Position numbers and translations under genes: made by a program. A stretch of DNA of 64,000 nucleotides from Armigeres subalbatus. Taxonomy: Eukaryota; Arthropoda; Insecta; Diptera; Culicidae. The notes beneath the pieces are model-generated. The model had not been told where the DNA came from. It did not search any database and was given only the letters and a program-made list of their open reading frames with translations. Shown here piece after piece: positions 22,150-35,106 of the stretch. The first letter of the stretch is position 1. Every line of letters starts with the position of its first letter. Where the stretch lies: NCBI RefSeq assembly GCF_024139115.2, contig NC_085141.1:428810338-428874337 (forward strand). The letters are read 5' to 3'.

Positions 22150-22828
22150 AAATGAATATTCAGAAACGATGAAAATGACAACAAGTGAAGTTCTTACCCT
22201 TATAATGCTTGTTAAACGAGTGCCCAAGAGTATAATGCATTCAATAATGGCTTGGAAATATCCAAAAAAAATGAGTAAGCATAGACTTCAAATGTGGACA
22301 ACAACATTTTGCTATCGAAAACAAAATTCTACGCTCCCTATTTATTAAATTTCTACCCAAAACTAAATCCGCGCGAAGTCTCAACCGTTATGTAAATCCG
22401 CATCAAATCCGCGAGAATAGCAAAAACCGCGAAATCCCCGTAGTCGTAACAATCCTGCGCTTTATATACGGCGTTCCCTAAACGTATGCCCAAACTTCGC
22501 TGTGTGGTCTCTCTGTGTCTCTCGAACCCGAAGTCCATGGTTCGAACCCACTCTGCCTTTCATAAGACGGCCTTGGAGCAATTTTTCAAACTTTATATAT
22601 TTTGCTAACAGATTTACAACCAAATCAAAGGTTGATGATAATGGTAGGTACAAATGATTTTTATTTTGAACTTTTTTTTTGCAAACGCTGGTGCGAAAAT
22701 AGTGACATTAGTGACCTTTTTTTGAAAAATAGTGACTTTAGTGACTTTTGGATGCAAATAGTGACTTTTTAGTGACTAGGCTCAAAATAGTGACCAAGTC
22801 ACTAAAAAGTGACTTGCTACCAGCCCTG

Positions 22829-22905
22829 TATGTATGTATACATGTTCGCTAACTACATACTTCTGAACCTTTTGGCCGATTTCAACCAAATTTGATACAC
22901 GCATT
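22829..22905 (-). repeat. Right arm of the palindromic repeat around copy B
   Basis: Inverted copy of 19,567-19,640, with about 90% matches by eye. Copy B therefore sits at the centre of a palindrome, which is presumably an older small inverted-repeat element. Confidence 0.7.
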
Positions 22906-24596
22906 CACAAGTAACAATTCTGTGACCGTTGGGTTTTATATGAATTTGAATAAGGTTTTATTGTGGGAATAGTTAAAGCCTATTGTTTTATGGTGGTCAT
23001 AAACAATGCTAACGAACAAAGATTTCATATCACTCTTGAGATATCCATAAAACTCTTATAAACTCTGTTTTAGAACTAATCTTGTTGTTGGCCTTGAAGT
23101 TTAAATAGTAGTTTTATTATTGCTTTCATCTGCGTCATAAAACCAGTTTGGGTCACTGCTTTAAAACTACTCATCGTGAAGCAGTGTTGCTGTATAACTT
23201 ATACGTGAATTATGCAATAAGACGCATGATGAGGCTACCATATTTTTACCGACATAATGTGTGTTACATGTGTGTCTGATAAACATAAAATGCTTCTCAT
23301 TTCCCAAATTTAAAAAAAATAGTTAGTTTTGATTTAGATTTGGGAAATAAGACACATAAATGTGAAATGCTATTAAATATAAGCATTTAATTGACTTGCG
23401 GCTTTTCATGAAAAGCCGATGCGACGATGAATCATTTTAATTCACGATGATTTTTTTAGTTTCAGATTTCTAAAAAAGTGAAGAAAGAAATATTTTTTTG
23501 CATTTTTTCTCATGCTCATGTGCTCCTGGTTAAAGAATTTGTCCTTGTAACATACACACATATTTGATTCCTACAAATTACACCAAAAATACGAATGGGT
23601 AATATTCCATATATTCGCAGGTTCACTAATTTCAGGAAATTACTAGCATTCGTAAATTTCTTATACGAATCTGAAAATCTGCCGAGGGCTTTAATTTCCA
23701 CAGATTTGGCATCGTTGCCCGTAGGATGAAAAAGTGCTTCCCGCTTCAGCCACTAGGCTGCGTGTTATCGAACCGAAGGCCATCTGTTGTAGGGAAGTGT
23801 AATCTTGACAAAGTTTTATAACAAGTTTAAAACGGTCAGGAAGTAACCAAAGAGAATTATTGAGGTTATCACAAAAGTCATTGAGCTATTTATCGTCAGA
23901 TTTTTTGTTTTCATAAAAAGGAATGTCGCCATGTTGAAATGATGATCAACGTCATAGCCGTAATTGAAAAAATACATCACTTACGATCAAATTGACTATT
24001 CATTAGTGTAATTAAATTATTTCAGAGGTTTTTTCTTTAGAAGCACAGTTGCTTTATTGAAAACTATTTGAAATTGAAATATTTATAGCAATTTAGAAAA
24101 TTATTGAATTTTTTATTTTTATTTGATTATTCGATAATTTTGAGGCGCGTTGATTTTGAGCTTCTACAAACTCAATATTCACGATAAATTTGGTTGCGCA
24201 TGTCATTCTGTTGTATGAACTACTTAAACAATACTTCATTTTCAACATAAACCATTACAAGTAAAATCAGAAGTTTCATTTTCCACACATTAGGGGACAT
24301 TGTTATCAAGTGAAAATAAAAACAAAGACAAAAGAATGACAATAAATTTAATCCATAATATGAAATTGAAACAGTTTTATTGTTACTCTTATGATGGTCA
24401 CGACAACCTCTTATAGAGTATCATCAAATTCAATTCAATGTTTTATTGCAGTTTTATTACTACTCTTAATACGGCTTTAATAACTTCTGCTAGATTGGTC
24501 CATTAGGCCGAAAGGCTATCTTAATGATGTTAGGAAGAGGTTTTGGTGGAGTTATTAGTTTTATAAGCAACTGGTCATGAAAACCTCTTATAGAGC
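22906..24596. other. AT-rich, repeat-derived stretch without a gene
   Basis: No coding signal. Related words recur: ACCTCTTATAGAG(T/C)AT at about 24,410 and 24,585, and GTTTTATT-(G/A)-TTACTCTTA-like pieces. An inverted pair built on TTTCCCAAAT lies near 23,300 and 23,340. It may be a large decayed MITE. Confidence 0.3.
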
Positions 24597-25005
24597 ATGA
24601 TAAATCTTAAAATGTTACTTGGTCTCTATCCTCAGGGGAAGTTAACAAAGGGAGGGAAGTTGTCTCGATGGAAAGGTATTGTACAGAAAACGGGCAATTC
24701 AGAGCAAATAATGAACCTCTGGGGGGTGGGATGGTCATTGGGAAAAAAAGGGAGGGTACAGGTGGAGGGGTTGTATTTGGAAAAAGAGCAATTCAGTGTA
24801 ACTTTCAGCCCCCAAGGACCGATTTCAATCAAATTTTGTACACACATTCTCTATCCTAAGGAGAAGATAACAAAGGGGGTGGAATGGTCATTGGGAAAAG
24901 AGGGAGTGTAAAGGTTTATCTTTAGAAAAAGAGCAATTCAGTGTTACTCCCAACCCCCAGGACCAATTCCAACCAGATTTGGTACACATATTCTCTATTT
25001 CTGAA
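24597..25005 (+). repeat. Two to three diverged ~145-bp tandem units
   Basis: Units contain GGTCATTGGGAAAA, GAGCAATTCAGTGT and a CCCCAAGGACC...CAAATTTTGTACACA block, at about 24,730-24,860 and 24,885-25,005, with a weaker copy from 24,625. Noncoding. Confidence 0.65.
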
Positions 25006-25079
25006 AAATGTGTATTGAAAAGGTAGAAGGCCATAGAAATCTATATATCAGAGCGTTGATCAATAAAGCTTCCAACGAA

Positions 25080-25340
25080 TCATAAAATTTCGTTATGGTT
25101 AAATCATTCAACTCTATGATTAACGATTTATTCATGTTTGATAATGATGACTGATAATGATTAACGATTAAATTCATTTTTGACAATGATTAACGATTAT
25201 AAATAATGAAAAAAAAACTTATCGTGATTAAATGTTGACACACTATGTGTATGATTAATGATTAATGATCGAAAAAATTAATGAATAAAGATGATGAATG
25301 ATTTGCATAGTGATCAATAATTTCATTTTACACTTTTTTT
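25080..25340 (+). repeat. AT-rich degenerate (GATTAACGATTAAT) tract
   Basis: Many copies of GATTAACGATT, GATTAATGATT and TAATGATG words. Low complexity. Confidence 0.6.
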
Positions 25341-25829
25341 TATTCTTCTTACAACTACAGTTAGTTTGGGTAACCGACATAGACACAGGGATCACAATTA
25401 CACAATAGGAAAAGGAGGGGCTTTAGGGTTCTAAAATTATTGATTTCGTTGTTGTTGGCTTGCCTTGATGGTGAATTATGGCATTGGCCTGTAATGGAAG
25501 ACAAAAAAACGATAACAATGGAAAGAAGAGGACATTTTTAAGGAGAAATGTGACAGAGTACACACAAGGAACCAAATTCTAACATCAATCTATTTTAAAA
25601 ACAGATAGATAAGGTTCATACACTCCAAATCAAGGCCCGACAACACCTCCCTAACGGATTAATAAAATTAATAATTCGCTAATTTTTACATACCCAACAT
25701 AATCGTCAAAACTAACTTCAGACCTATGATTGCCCAACCCATATCCTGTAATTGGTGTAATAGAAGAATAGAAGTTGGCTACTTTTATATGGACGAATAT
25801 TGCAAATAAACACAAACAATATCAACCGT

Positions 25830-25925
25830 TTTAGACGAGTTTAGTAATTTCCATTCAATTCCACTACGTTTTGTTATCTTTGCATATACGTATTTCGACC
25901 TCAACTGTGAGGTCGTCTTCAATGA
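25830..25925 (+). mobile_element. Half of a palindromic MITE (GACGAGTTT...TTTCGACCTC family)
   Basis: Contains GACGAGTTTAG, a CCATTCAATTCCACTACG segment and ACGTATTTCGACCTCAAC in the same order as the full copy at 33,655-33,881. Only the left arm remains. Confidence 0.6.
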
Positions 25926-26084
25926 TTTAAAAAAATTAAATTTCAATATAGTTTTAAATCGTTATTTTTGCGGAAAAGTTTAGTGTTTATTTAAAAATTA
26001 AAACGAATTTGATGTGATTTGTGCGTTGTCATGTGATGTTCATAAATGTGTTTTACTACACCTTTTTGGTTAGTAAAAACTCAG

Positions 26085-26150
26085 ATTAATCCACCTAGCG
26101 TTGGTGGCGCCTTCCTCACGCTTTATAAAGACAATGAGAAAAACACATTA
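26085..26150 (+). repeat. Short dispersed repeat fragment
   Basis: Contains CAGATTAATCCACCTAGCG followed by GGCGCCTTCCTCACGC. A related piece occurs inverted at 63,885-63,940. Confidence 0.5.
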
Positions 26151-26159
26151 GGGAATTGA

Positions 26160-29100
26160 TATAGCGCTTTAGGAGCATAGATTTCACTATTTGAACTAAT
26201 TCACATCTATTTGCGATTATTTGGAAGCATTGCAGACATTTCTGATAAAAAAAAATGTATTATAAAATAACTCTGAAACGCAAATACCAATGACCGCAGA
26301 CTGCGTGGTTGGCGACGTGCAGGGCCGAAAATCTCGTAAATAAAGACAAATAATACTAATAATAGCTTGTATGCACTGCGCAGGCCACTCCGGCCGTAGT
26401 CTGAAAAAATAATAAAAATGTATCCTCGAACCGAACAAAAAATCACCTCGGCACAAGAACTTCTAGCCGCACCTTGCCTCCAAAAGGCCAGGAGCCTTTT
26501 TTCGTATGAAAATAATCCTTCATCGTTGATAGGAAAACTTTCTAATACGTTGACGCTATCATGTTATTTGCAATGCTCTCGATTTCAAAAAGTGAAAAAA
26601 TATTGTTTTAAAGTGTTTGGAAGGAATTTAAATGAGTGAATATATATCTTCCCAACCAAATAAAAAATATTATGAATAATACCATGTGGCATCACGTTAC
26701 CGTCGAACGTGCATATTTTTGTTTACGTCGCATTTTCTACCGTCTCGAGAGAGAATGAGAGAGTGAAAGTCGCTTATGCCGGGAATTGAATTCAAGTATG
26801 CCGGAAAAGCAATCGCAGTGACTGAAATACGTGCTACACCTCGTCAATTTAAATAAAATATAAGCTGTTTCAAACGATGTTTAGCAAGAAAAGATAAGTT
26901 ATCCCCATTGCAGTATTGCACGACCCACAACATTCAGGAAAAGTTGCTTCCTGTCATAAATATCATTTAAATATTGCAGTCGTACGCATGTTAGGCCAGG
27001 AATGGGGTAAGAAACCCTAAGAAACTTCGGCCGAATTCGTAAGAAGTTTCCGACGCGAATATTTCGGAATGTCGACGAGATATTTTTTCAAAATTTCCTC
27101 GGACAATTTTTCTTTAATTTTGCACGGGAAACGGGATTTTTCATGGAAATGTCATACAAAGTTCCATGGGAATGCATTTCGCGGAAAATTCTTTATAGTC
27201 TTAACGAAATATTCTTCCAAGTTTCCAAGCGAAATTCTTTTGGATTTCCTCGGGATTGAGATTATCACGGGAGTTCATTCTGAATTTGATTTCTTTGAAT
27301 AACTAAGAAAATACTCCTGGATTTTCTTGAAACATTTCTCTGAATTTACGCGGGAAATTTTTATCATTCTTTACAAGTATTTTTGGATTTTTTTTCCGGG
27401 AAATTCTCCGATATTCCAACGGATATTAATTTTTCTTCGGGAAATTCCTAAAAGTTATCAGAAAAAAAGCACGGAGTGGTCTTCTTGCGAAAAGCATAGG
27501 GAAACTGCTCCTGGATTTCATCTCACTGCTCCGATGTTAGTCCCATCAAAAACAAAGCAAAGAAAAGGTAGCTGATTTATTTCTTAATTTTGTGATTTTT
27601 TCATTTTTCATTTTGAGCACACATGTTGACAATAAGAAGCGACGAAATTAGTGCCGTTTTTCTTTGTGTCGCGATGAGATGAATATATGTTCAGTGAGAT
27701 GAAGATCGGAACAGTTCCCCTATTTAAGATTCAAAATTAATTTTCCTTCGTGGCGCGGCGGCACCACCTTCAATTCTCTCTTAGCCCGAAAGTCGCCTGC
27801 TTGGTCAATTCGAAACGAAAATTAGAAACCCTGTTAATAAAAAAAAGTTGATTTCGTTTACAACTTTTTTACTGGGATTCTACTCATCTTTATATTCACT
27901 TAGCAGTAATAAAATTTGGATATAAATCCTATTCATAAAGCATTGATCTATAAATTAAAGAGATATTGCAGCACTATTACAAGGGCCATTATCCCTGCTA
28001 CTTATTGCGAATCAATACACCACATTATAGACAATTCTATAAAAGCGAAAACAACAAGTCTCTCCTTCAAATAATCGTCTCGGGACATTGCCCGAAAAAG
28101 GCAGACTATAACGATGATGAGATTCACCCAACGAGGAGACGCCAATTCACGGTTTATGAAATTGCAAAACCTCGTCTCGTCATAACTTGGCGCCGATTAT
28201 GTTCACTCTAAAATGCGGCTCGGAATTCGTCGGGTAATCATCGAATAATGGATCATTCTTCAAGGTTTATTACGGCAACAAAAGAAGCGGCTTAGAAGGA
28301 TGGAGTTTATGCCCCTAATCCTTCGCTTATTTCGTTGTGGTTTACTCTCCAATCGCTCTTATTCTATCTGGTACATGCAAGTGCGTCTCCAAACATGATT
28401 TTTTTATACACGTATTCAACCGAGATATTAAACCCTTTAATCTGGAACCAGCACGCAACAAAGAACTCTTGACTCGAGTGGTAGAATATGTAGCACAGCG
28501 ACAAAAGAAGACCAGACCGACAAAAAGTAAATTGAGATGAGACACAGCATGCCACCACGCTTGCCATTTTAGTGTCGCATGATTATGGCCAAAAATATTC
28601 ATGCATGACCACCACGCCACAACCCGACTGCGATAGTAAAAAGGACGTTGGAAAATTCAGACTTCATTCAATATACCTAGCTAAATGCACTCGCATATAC
28701 AGAAGAGTAGTGAACGTTTTAGGGAGTATACTCAGAAGGTTTTTATCGTCTCATGTGAAAAACTAATTCCATCTGTTTTCTGGAGTGCAATTACGGTCAA
28801 ATCCGCTCCCCGGGTAAAAATATATGGTCCTCACTTCTCACATTCAAGCATATGCACACGTGATTCATAACATTTTTGGTAAATCCGGCCACGAACAACA
28901 GCAAACGAGCCAATTTCCGACTACTTTGTATCGGGAGTGCATTGTGCAGTGCACTCAGACAGTAGACGCTTTTTTTCGGTTCGCTGAGTCCCACCACAGA
29001 GCACAACCCAAACGTCCGGCATTGCAATTCCAGATCATTATTGTGGCGGAGAACATCCGTTTCTTTTCGTTTCCTTTTTTGAAATCACACTTAGGGTCCT

Positions 29101-32100
29101 TCTGGTGCTTTAACTGACTGGGCGAAGCTACTCTTTCTGTGCTCGTGTTGTCGTAAGTGGTACGGCAGAAACATTGGTTTGGTAAGTGTATTAATAAAAA
29201 GTATTGCATTTTTTCTTTGAACAAACATTGCTCATTAGACAAAAAAAACATCATCAGGACACCAACTTTTTATTTTCACTTATTTGTTTATTTCTAACTC
29301 AATAGTTAATCTTTTCTCATCTTTTTCCTTCGATATGTTTTCTTTCATATTCACTACATTCTTTCTCTTTTGTTTTGCACTTTACTTGTAGTTTATCATC
29401 ATTTAGGAAAAAAGTTTCACACCAAGAACTCCTACAATTTTCCTTCTTAGGTTCTCATAACAATATCATTTAAGTGCTAGAGGAAAATTCTCTAATGCCA
29501 TCGCATCGTAATGGTTAGGCTCGACGCAGAGTGTAAAATAATCGAAATTTTTTGGTGAAGTTCATTTTTCTTCATTTGTCAGTTCACTTCCGACACATTC
29601 ATTGTCGGCTCTGGACAGTCAATATTCAGTTGAATATTAGTCATTGAATATTTATGCACATTTTACAAATTAATAAATTATCTGAAATCTGAACACGTTT
29701 CAAATGAGTAAAGTGATTTATCACACAGGACTGAATTCGATTTTCATCCGCGAGGCACTGTCAACGGGAAACATCAACATAAACAATGCTAATTATGTTT
29801 TTTTCTGCACATAGTAAACACACTCAGTGACAGTCGAATGAATGAGTTCGTGGAGTAGTCGTCTGACTATGTCATTCTATGATTTGAATATTCATGCGAT
29901 GTTTGTCAAAATTCGGACCGAAGTTGCTTCATGAAGATGAATATTTTAAGCTCTGGGCTCGAGTATTTGAAAAAAAAAAACTTCAGGAAAACGCCTGTTA
30001 GTTACCGATTGATCTCGCAGGCATAACAGAGCATCATTGAATAATAGATCAACTTTATGAAAAATTGCTATCAAGGAAACGTTGTGATCGAAACAACGCT
30101 GAGACTATTCGTTGAGTACTTATTCCGCTACAGCAGTTGTATAAGTCAAGAGGAATAACCCTGCTATGCCTTCGATGTCAAATTTGTATCCATGCTATCG
30201 CAACAAGGAGTTTGAAAATGTTTTTCTTTCATTTAACCGTGCAATCCAGCTAAAATCATCACTTTTACTACGGGGGATGCTCGGATGTTTTCCTACTGAA
30301 TCGATACCACCGCGAGACTCTTTCCTTTCGAGATTGCAAAGATCCACTCCATTTGCACGCAGCGGCAACCGGCGAAAACGAATCCATTCCAATGTCTGCC
30401 AGCGGGGTCTGAATGTATCTGCTTCTCGTCACAGGCAATGCGAGCCGGTCCTACGCTAGATTTTATCAATCCTCGTTATACCACCACCATCCCTATCTGT
30501 CTGGTGGGTTGCGTTAGCCTTGCTGGCTGGTTTAACTTGCCGATCAAAAAGAAAGCCATAAAAAGCAACTAATAGTGCTAGATAGAGCAGTAGAAAAATC
30601 CGATTTCAATAACCGTATCCAGTGGTATCGTTCCTTTAGTGGTTATGGAAGAAAATTGGTTGCTTTTAACAATTGGAATTCGCCTTTGTGTTGATTTCTG
30701 CTGGGCTCGGGTTGTTGTGCATCGTTCCCTTAAAGTAGTTTCAAATTTCGAACCACTGGATACAAAGTGTTTTTCTTTCCGTTTGGTTGAACCTAGCGTA
30801 AGTGGATGGAAAAAGTTGGCATGCAGAAAAAGTCGAAGGAAAGTTTATATGTCTATGGTAATTTTTTTACATGAAGGTAAACCAACAAAAAAGATTGAAT
30901 GAACAATAAAGTTTTCCTTTTCAAGGTAGGGTTTTCCATGTGGTATTTTACAATCTCCTCCATCAACTGAAGGGAATACATTTCCAAAGAAGCGACAATA
31001 TGGACAACATCCTAAAGTATCAATTTCTCTTTCATTTGAAATTGAATATACATGGTCCTAATTCCCAATCCTTTTTCGCACCACAAAAGAGATTTTGTGG
31101 AAAAGATCCCCAATAAGATGTCATCATAATACTCAGTAAAGGCGAAGCCTGCAGCTAGTTCCCAAAATCACCACGGTTCCGCTTCGTATCACTTCCTAAT
31201 CAGAGCACGTGAAATCCTACGATTTCCGGGTCATGGACAAGATTACTGTTGAGCATTTTGGTTTAATGAAACGATATATATAACACGTATCCAAGACAAA
31301 TTCATGACAGTTAGGGAAGCAAACAGCTCGATTCTTCATATGGCTGGATTTGTATGTATGTGTGTGTATGTGGTGCCATCGACGACGAGCGATGATTATG
31401 CCTAAGCATGCCACTCTTGGCGCAAACCATCTAAGGAAAGGATGCTCTTTGATGATTCCGGGAAGAGCTTCTATCTGACTGGTGCGGATCATCGCAAATT
31501 GATTCACATTGTACGGGGGGAAAACGATGATTTGCTAAATTGGGTTATTTTAAACGTCGCTCTAACGATGTTGTTGTTTTGCTGATTCATTCAGAAAAAT
31601 GTAAATGTTGATAAGATTTGGGGAGGAAAACAAAACCCATCAACTAATTCAACGTTTATTTATCAATCGTTTGATGTTCTGTTAAAGCCGCCAATCACCT
31701 TTTCTACAATTGTGGGTGCGATTGAACGTTTTTTTTTCAGCGCGTTTATTTAATAGTACTTTTATATTGCAATTTAGCGTAATGGTGTCTTCCAGTGAGT
31801 TAATGCGCTTCTTTGGAGCTATTCAGCTTAATGATCGATCATTCTGAAAGTGAAATGAAAAAATATTGTTGCCACTGTACAACATACAAGGCTTGTGTCT
31901 TCCCAAAAGTTGTGGCGAAACTTCTTCTGAAAAACTTTGTCTGAAGGCGCCAAATTCGTAATTTCATTTTAGAGATTTATTACTTTTTAGGCCAACAAGT
32001 TTTAAACATATTCATCATAAAAGCAAACGGGTATATGGAGACGCATGGCTCATTGTTTCAGCAACTCCTTGTGATTATTTTTTCTTGATTAATTATTGAT

Positions 32101-32110
32101 GATTAATTGT
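26160..32110. other. Long stretch with no recognised gene
   Basis: Mostly non-repetitive AT-rich DNA, possibly intron or intergenic. 27,010-27,470 is rich in degenerate GGAAATTCC-like words, as at 6,780-7,260 and 44,400-45,130. A dispersed-repeat piece with TCTCTAATGCCATCGCATCG occurs at 29,485-29,515. Short open frames, such as 30,166-30,459 (+) and 28,824-29,117 (+), show no domain. I cannot exclude small or noncoding genes. Confidence 0.3.
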
Positions 32111-32114
32111 TTTT

Positions 32115-32200
32115 CTTAGCTTAGCTTAGCTTAGACTGACTGTACATATCAATGGTTGCTAGAGGGAAATTCTCTAATGCCATCGCATCGTAAGGTTAGG
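32115..32200 (+). repeat. Dispersed repeat copy (CTTAGCTTAG...CCATCGCATCG)
   Basis: A CTTAG tandem followed by ACTGTACATATCAATGGTTG and GGAAATTCTCTAATGCCATC. The last part also occurs at 29,475-29,515. Confidence 0.55.
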
Positions 32201-32349
32201 CTCGATTGTAGATTGTAGATTAATTATTTTTCTTGTTCAAAAATTAAAAGTTTATAATATTCTGCATACCAGTGGGAGCAAATTTGCATCAAATTCAATA
32301 ACAACGATCAACAACCTGGCCTGAGGTGAAGACTTTTTTGAAGTTTCAT

Positions 32350-32482
32350 GAGTGGTGATGGCAAAATACGTAAGGGGCCACAAGGAGGAGGGGGTCAGAG
32401 CAGCGTGATAATCCATACAAAAAGCGTGACGAAGGGAGGGTTCATAATGGCCAATTTTTGCGTGACGTATTTTGTGGATCTT
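32350..32482. mobile_element. Small MITE with AAAATACGT-type ends
   Basis: The left end is GGCAAAATACGTA and the right end GCGTGACGTATTTTGTGGATC. The centre is G-rich, with CATACAAAAAGCGTGACG. An inverted relative lies at 52,005-52,108. Confidence 0.55.
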
Positions 32483-33154
32483 CAAGATAGATTTCTGCCT
32501 TGAGCAGTAGGAAATAATGTTTGATTAAACATACCTTACATTCGCTTACAACTCGGCAGTTCAGATATTAAATCAAAGTTATTTACTTGTACTTTGTTAT
32601 GCGTATGACATTGTCTGCCAAATTTGCTTCTTGTCAAGTTGGAGTTATAGCACAGATAAATAAAAATCCCTAATAACATAATAACTTTTTATTTTTTCAG
32701 TTTTTGAGTCGTAATAAACACCAAACGGCGTATTTTCATATTGTCTAGAGCTTTCTAGAACATGCAAAAAAAATTTAGAAATCAAAAATATTATGATGAA
32801 AAAACTATTGTCAATGGGTTGTTGGCATAAAACGCGATAAATCACCAAAAGTAATGAAATTATGAACTTGACTTCTTCGACAAAGTTTTTCTGGAACTTT
32901 TGCCACAACTGTTGTAAAGATGCAAACCATGTTTTGAATATTACACAGTTATAAGACTTAACAATTCTTCCATTTACTTCCACTATAGTCAAATTTGTTT
33001 GTATGAATTGATTCATATCTCGTTTTCTACTTAACAACTTCTTCAGCATTTTGTTATCGATGATGCCAGATAACAAAACACTGAAGAAGTTTTCAAGTAG
33101 CAAACGAAATACGCTGTAGCAAAGGTACAATAAAGTAATTAATTAAATGGAAGA

Positions 33155-33215
33155 GTACAAACTCGTCTTATGACAAGTGAATACATTCCACTAAAAGCGT
33201 GAAATAATTTTCTCA
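33155..33215 (+). mobile_element. Terminal fragment of the palindromic CTCGTCTTATGAC MITE
   Basis: Contains ACAAACTCGTCTTATGACA followed by CATTCCACTAAAA, as seen to the right of the full copy at 33,881. Confidence 0.6.
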
Positions 33216-33654
33216 TCAATCTTAATAAAACATTCATCATGTTTATTCATTGAACTTTAAAATTAATCATTTAACTTTTATAGTTTTTTAAAACTAAGTT
33301 CGATAGTTGGATCTATTGAGATTTTTTTTTTCAAGTTCGTTCATTTGGTAGGCTCAGACGTGTATAACACTTTACGTTTCTTTGTGATATTTGTGGATAG
33401 GTGCCAGCGTACTCGAGGAGACTCGAGGTTAGTTTACAATATTTAAGAATGAACGGGGCTTAGGATTCGGGATCAAGGAATTTCGGCTGCTTATTCGGGT
33501 ATTTGGCGTAAGAGACGATGTGGTGTGTCGTCGTGCTCGAGGATTGGTTCGACTGGAAGCGTCTTCCGGATGGCCTGAGTAACGGAGATCTACGGAACAT
33601 AAAGACAGAGACAGTACAAAAAAAAACTTTGGCAGTAGAAAAAAAACAAAAATT

Positions 33655-33881
33655 ACTTGTCATAAGACGAGTTTTTACAATTCCATTTAATTCCACTACT
33701 TTATTGTACCTTTGACACATACGTATATCGACATTAACAGTAAGGCCGTATTCAGTGTCTCGTACTTGATTCGACTTAGACACTGAAGACGGCCTTACTG
33801 GTGAGGTCGAAATACGTATATGTCAAGATACAATTAAGTGGTGGAATACAATGGATTGTACAAACTCGTCTTATGACAAGT
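33655..33881. mobile_element. Palindromic (hairpin) MITE, full copy, 227 bp
   Basis: The left arm from ACTTGTCATAAGACGAG and the right arm ending CTCGTCTTATGACAAGT are inverted copies along most of their length. They include ACGTAT(A)TCGAC and CAGTAAGGCCGT, and meet near 33,770 at TCGACTTAGAC. The transcript would form a near-complete hairpin. Partial copies lie at 25,830, 33,155, 53,784, 57,428 and 58,622. Confidence 0.8.
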
Positions 33882-34029
33882 AAAGACATTCCACTAAAAA
33901 GCTCAAAATAATTTTCTTAACCAAAAATTAGATTTTGATGTCAGAAAAACAAATGAAACTATAAATGGCCTGCATATAGACCGCATCATGATCCCTCAAA
34001 ACACCTCGAATTTCCCTGAAGGGTTGTTT

Positions 34030-34520
34030 ACCTCAGGCCACTAGGGTATCCAATAGTCGCTCTCTGGAGGCGTCATTTTCCGGCAGAACCAAACTACGTG
34101 ATCGATGTCATCGTAACCGGCTCCGAACCTACATAAGTTGCTATCGACAAGGTTTATTCTGTACAGATGTGCGTTTAGTGAATAGTGATTGGACATAAGT
34201 CTCTTAAGTCTCACCTCTGAACCACGCTCGCCCAGAAACTTTTGGAACTATGGAAAATAGCCACCGTCCGAGTTCATTGTGTGTTCAATTCCTTTGCCAA
34301 CTTTAAAGAGTACTCTGACGGACTAATGGGAAAAACTCGCTGCTCGAGAATTGTCTATCATAAACCTCAGCTTCCTGTGCGCCCACTTTTGCCAGCGAGT
34401 CTTCTCATTGCCGAAGATGGAGCAGTAAGATGGTACACAAACAAAGGTAATCTTGAATGATCTTTCGGCCAAAACACGCATCTTCTCTCTTATGTTTGTA
34501 AGAAAGTAAGATGCGTGCTT
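34030..34520 (-). pseudogene. LINE C-terminal fragment (RNase H and tail), Loa/Lian-like
   Basis: On the minus strand the frame from about 34,520 contains KITFVCVPSYCSIFGNEKTR, a recognisable RNase H end segment of Loa/Lian-type LINE ORF2. Further left, in another frame, RLMSNHYSLNAHLYRINLV and CRFGAGYDDIDHVVWFC match the Cys-bearing C-terminal tail of the same group. The frame changes near 34,430 and 34,320 and there are internal stops, so it is a relic. The RT is absent. The boundary on the left (about 34,030) is where similarity fades. Confidence 0.7.
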
Positions 34521-35106
34521 AACAGGTTTCATCGACCGGAGTGCCTCGATAGAACTAAGACAACAATGGGGAAGAAACTTATCACTCGTGAGGCGGATCG
34601 GCGAGAGAAAAACAGCAGCGTAGAGCAATCACAAATTGGGAAGATCAAAATAAACATACACCACCTGGTGTATGGAATATGAAAACTGGTTTTTTTTTTG
34701 GAACAACATAAGCAACAAAATAAGCAACATTCGAGTGAAGATCGTGGTGCTGGTGAAGCAAGGATGTGAAATACAAAAGATAAATAAGGCAAATAAGACA
34801 AATAAAACAAATAAGCAACTAAGACAAATAAGCAACGAAGACAAATGAGACAAAAAGAAGAAATAAGACAAATAAGACAAATATATCTTTATTTAAGAGA
34901 TTCCTCCAGAAGGTCCTCCGGATATTCCTGTAGGAAGTCCACTGAGAATTCCATCACGCATTCGTCCGATAGTCCAAAACATCCTTCGAATATTCCACCA
35001 GGAGTTCCACCTGATTTTATCCCTGGAGTTCCTCCGGATATTCCTCCAGGAATTCTTCAATATATTCCTCTGGATATTCTTCCGGAAGTTCTTCCAGAGT
35101 GGTGGT

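Larger units (their letters stand above)
19647..22828. mobile_element. hAT-like non-autonomous element, copy B (3,182 bp)
   Basis: It has the same CAGGGCTGGTAGC ends and AGTGAC-type subterminal repeats as copy A, and long collinear internal similarity. It is longer than A because of at least three extra blocks: about 19,900-20,450 (origin unknown), a TA-flanked MITE at 21,524-21,684 and a second MITE at 21,737-22,149. The 6 bases TATGTA occur directly on both sides, but the flanking sequence is itself (ATGT)-rich, so this is weak evidence for a target duplication. No transposase frame is seen. Confidence 0.78.

Noticed and set aside
28342..29254. Overlapping open frames on both strands in a low-repeat region
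   Set aside because: No domain, start context or splice pattern; length is what chance gives in this base composition.
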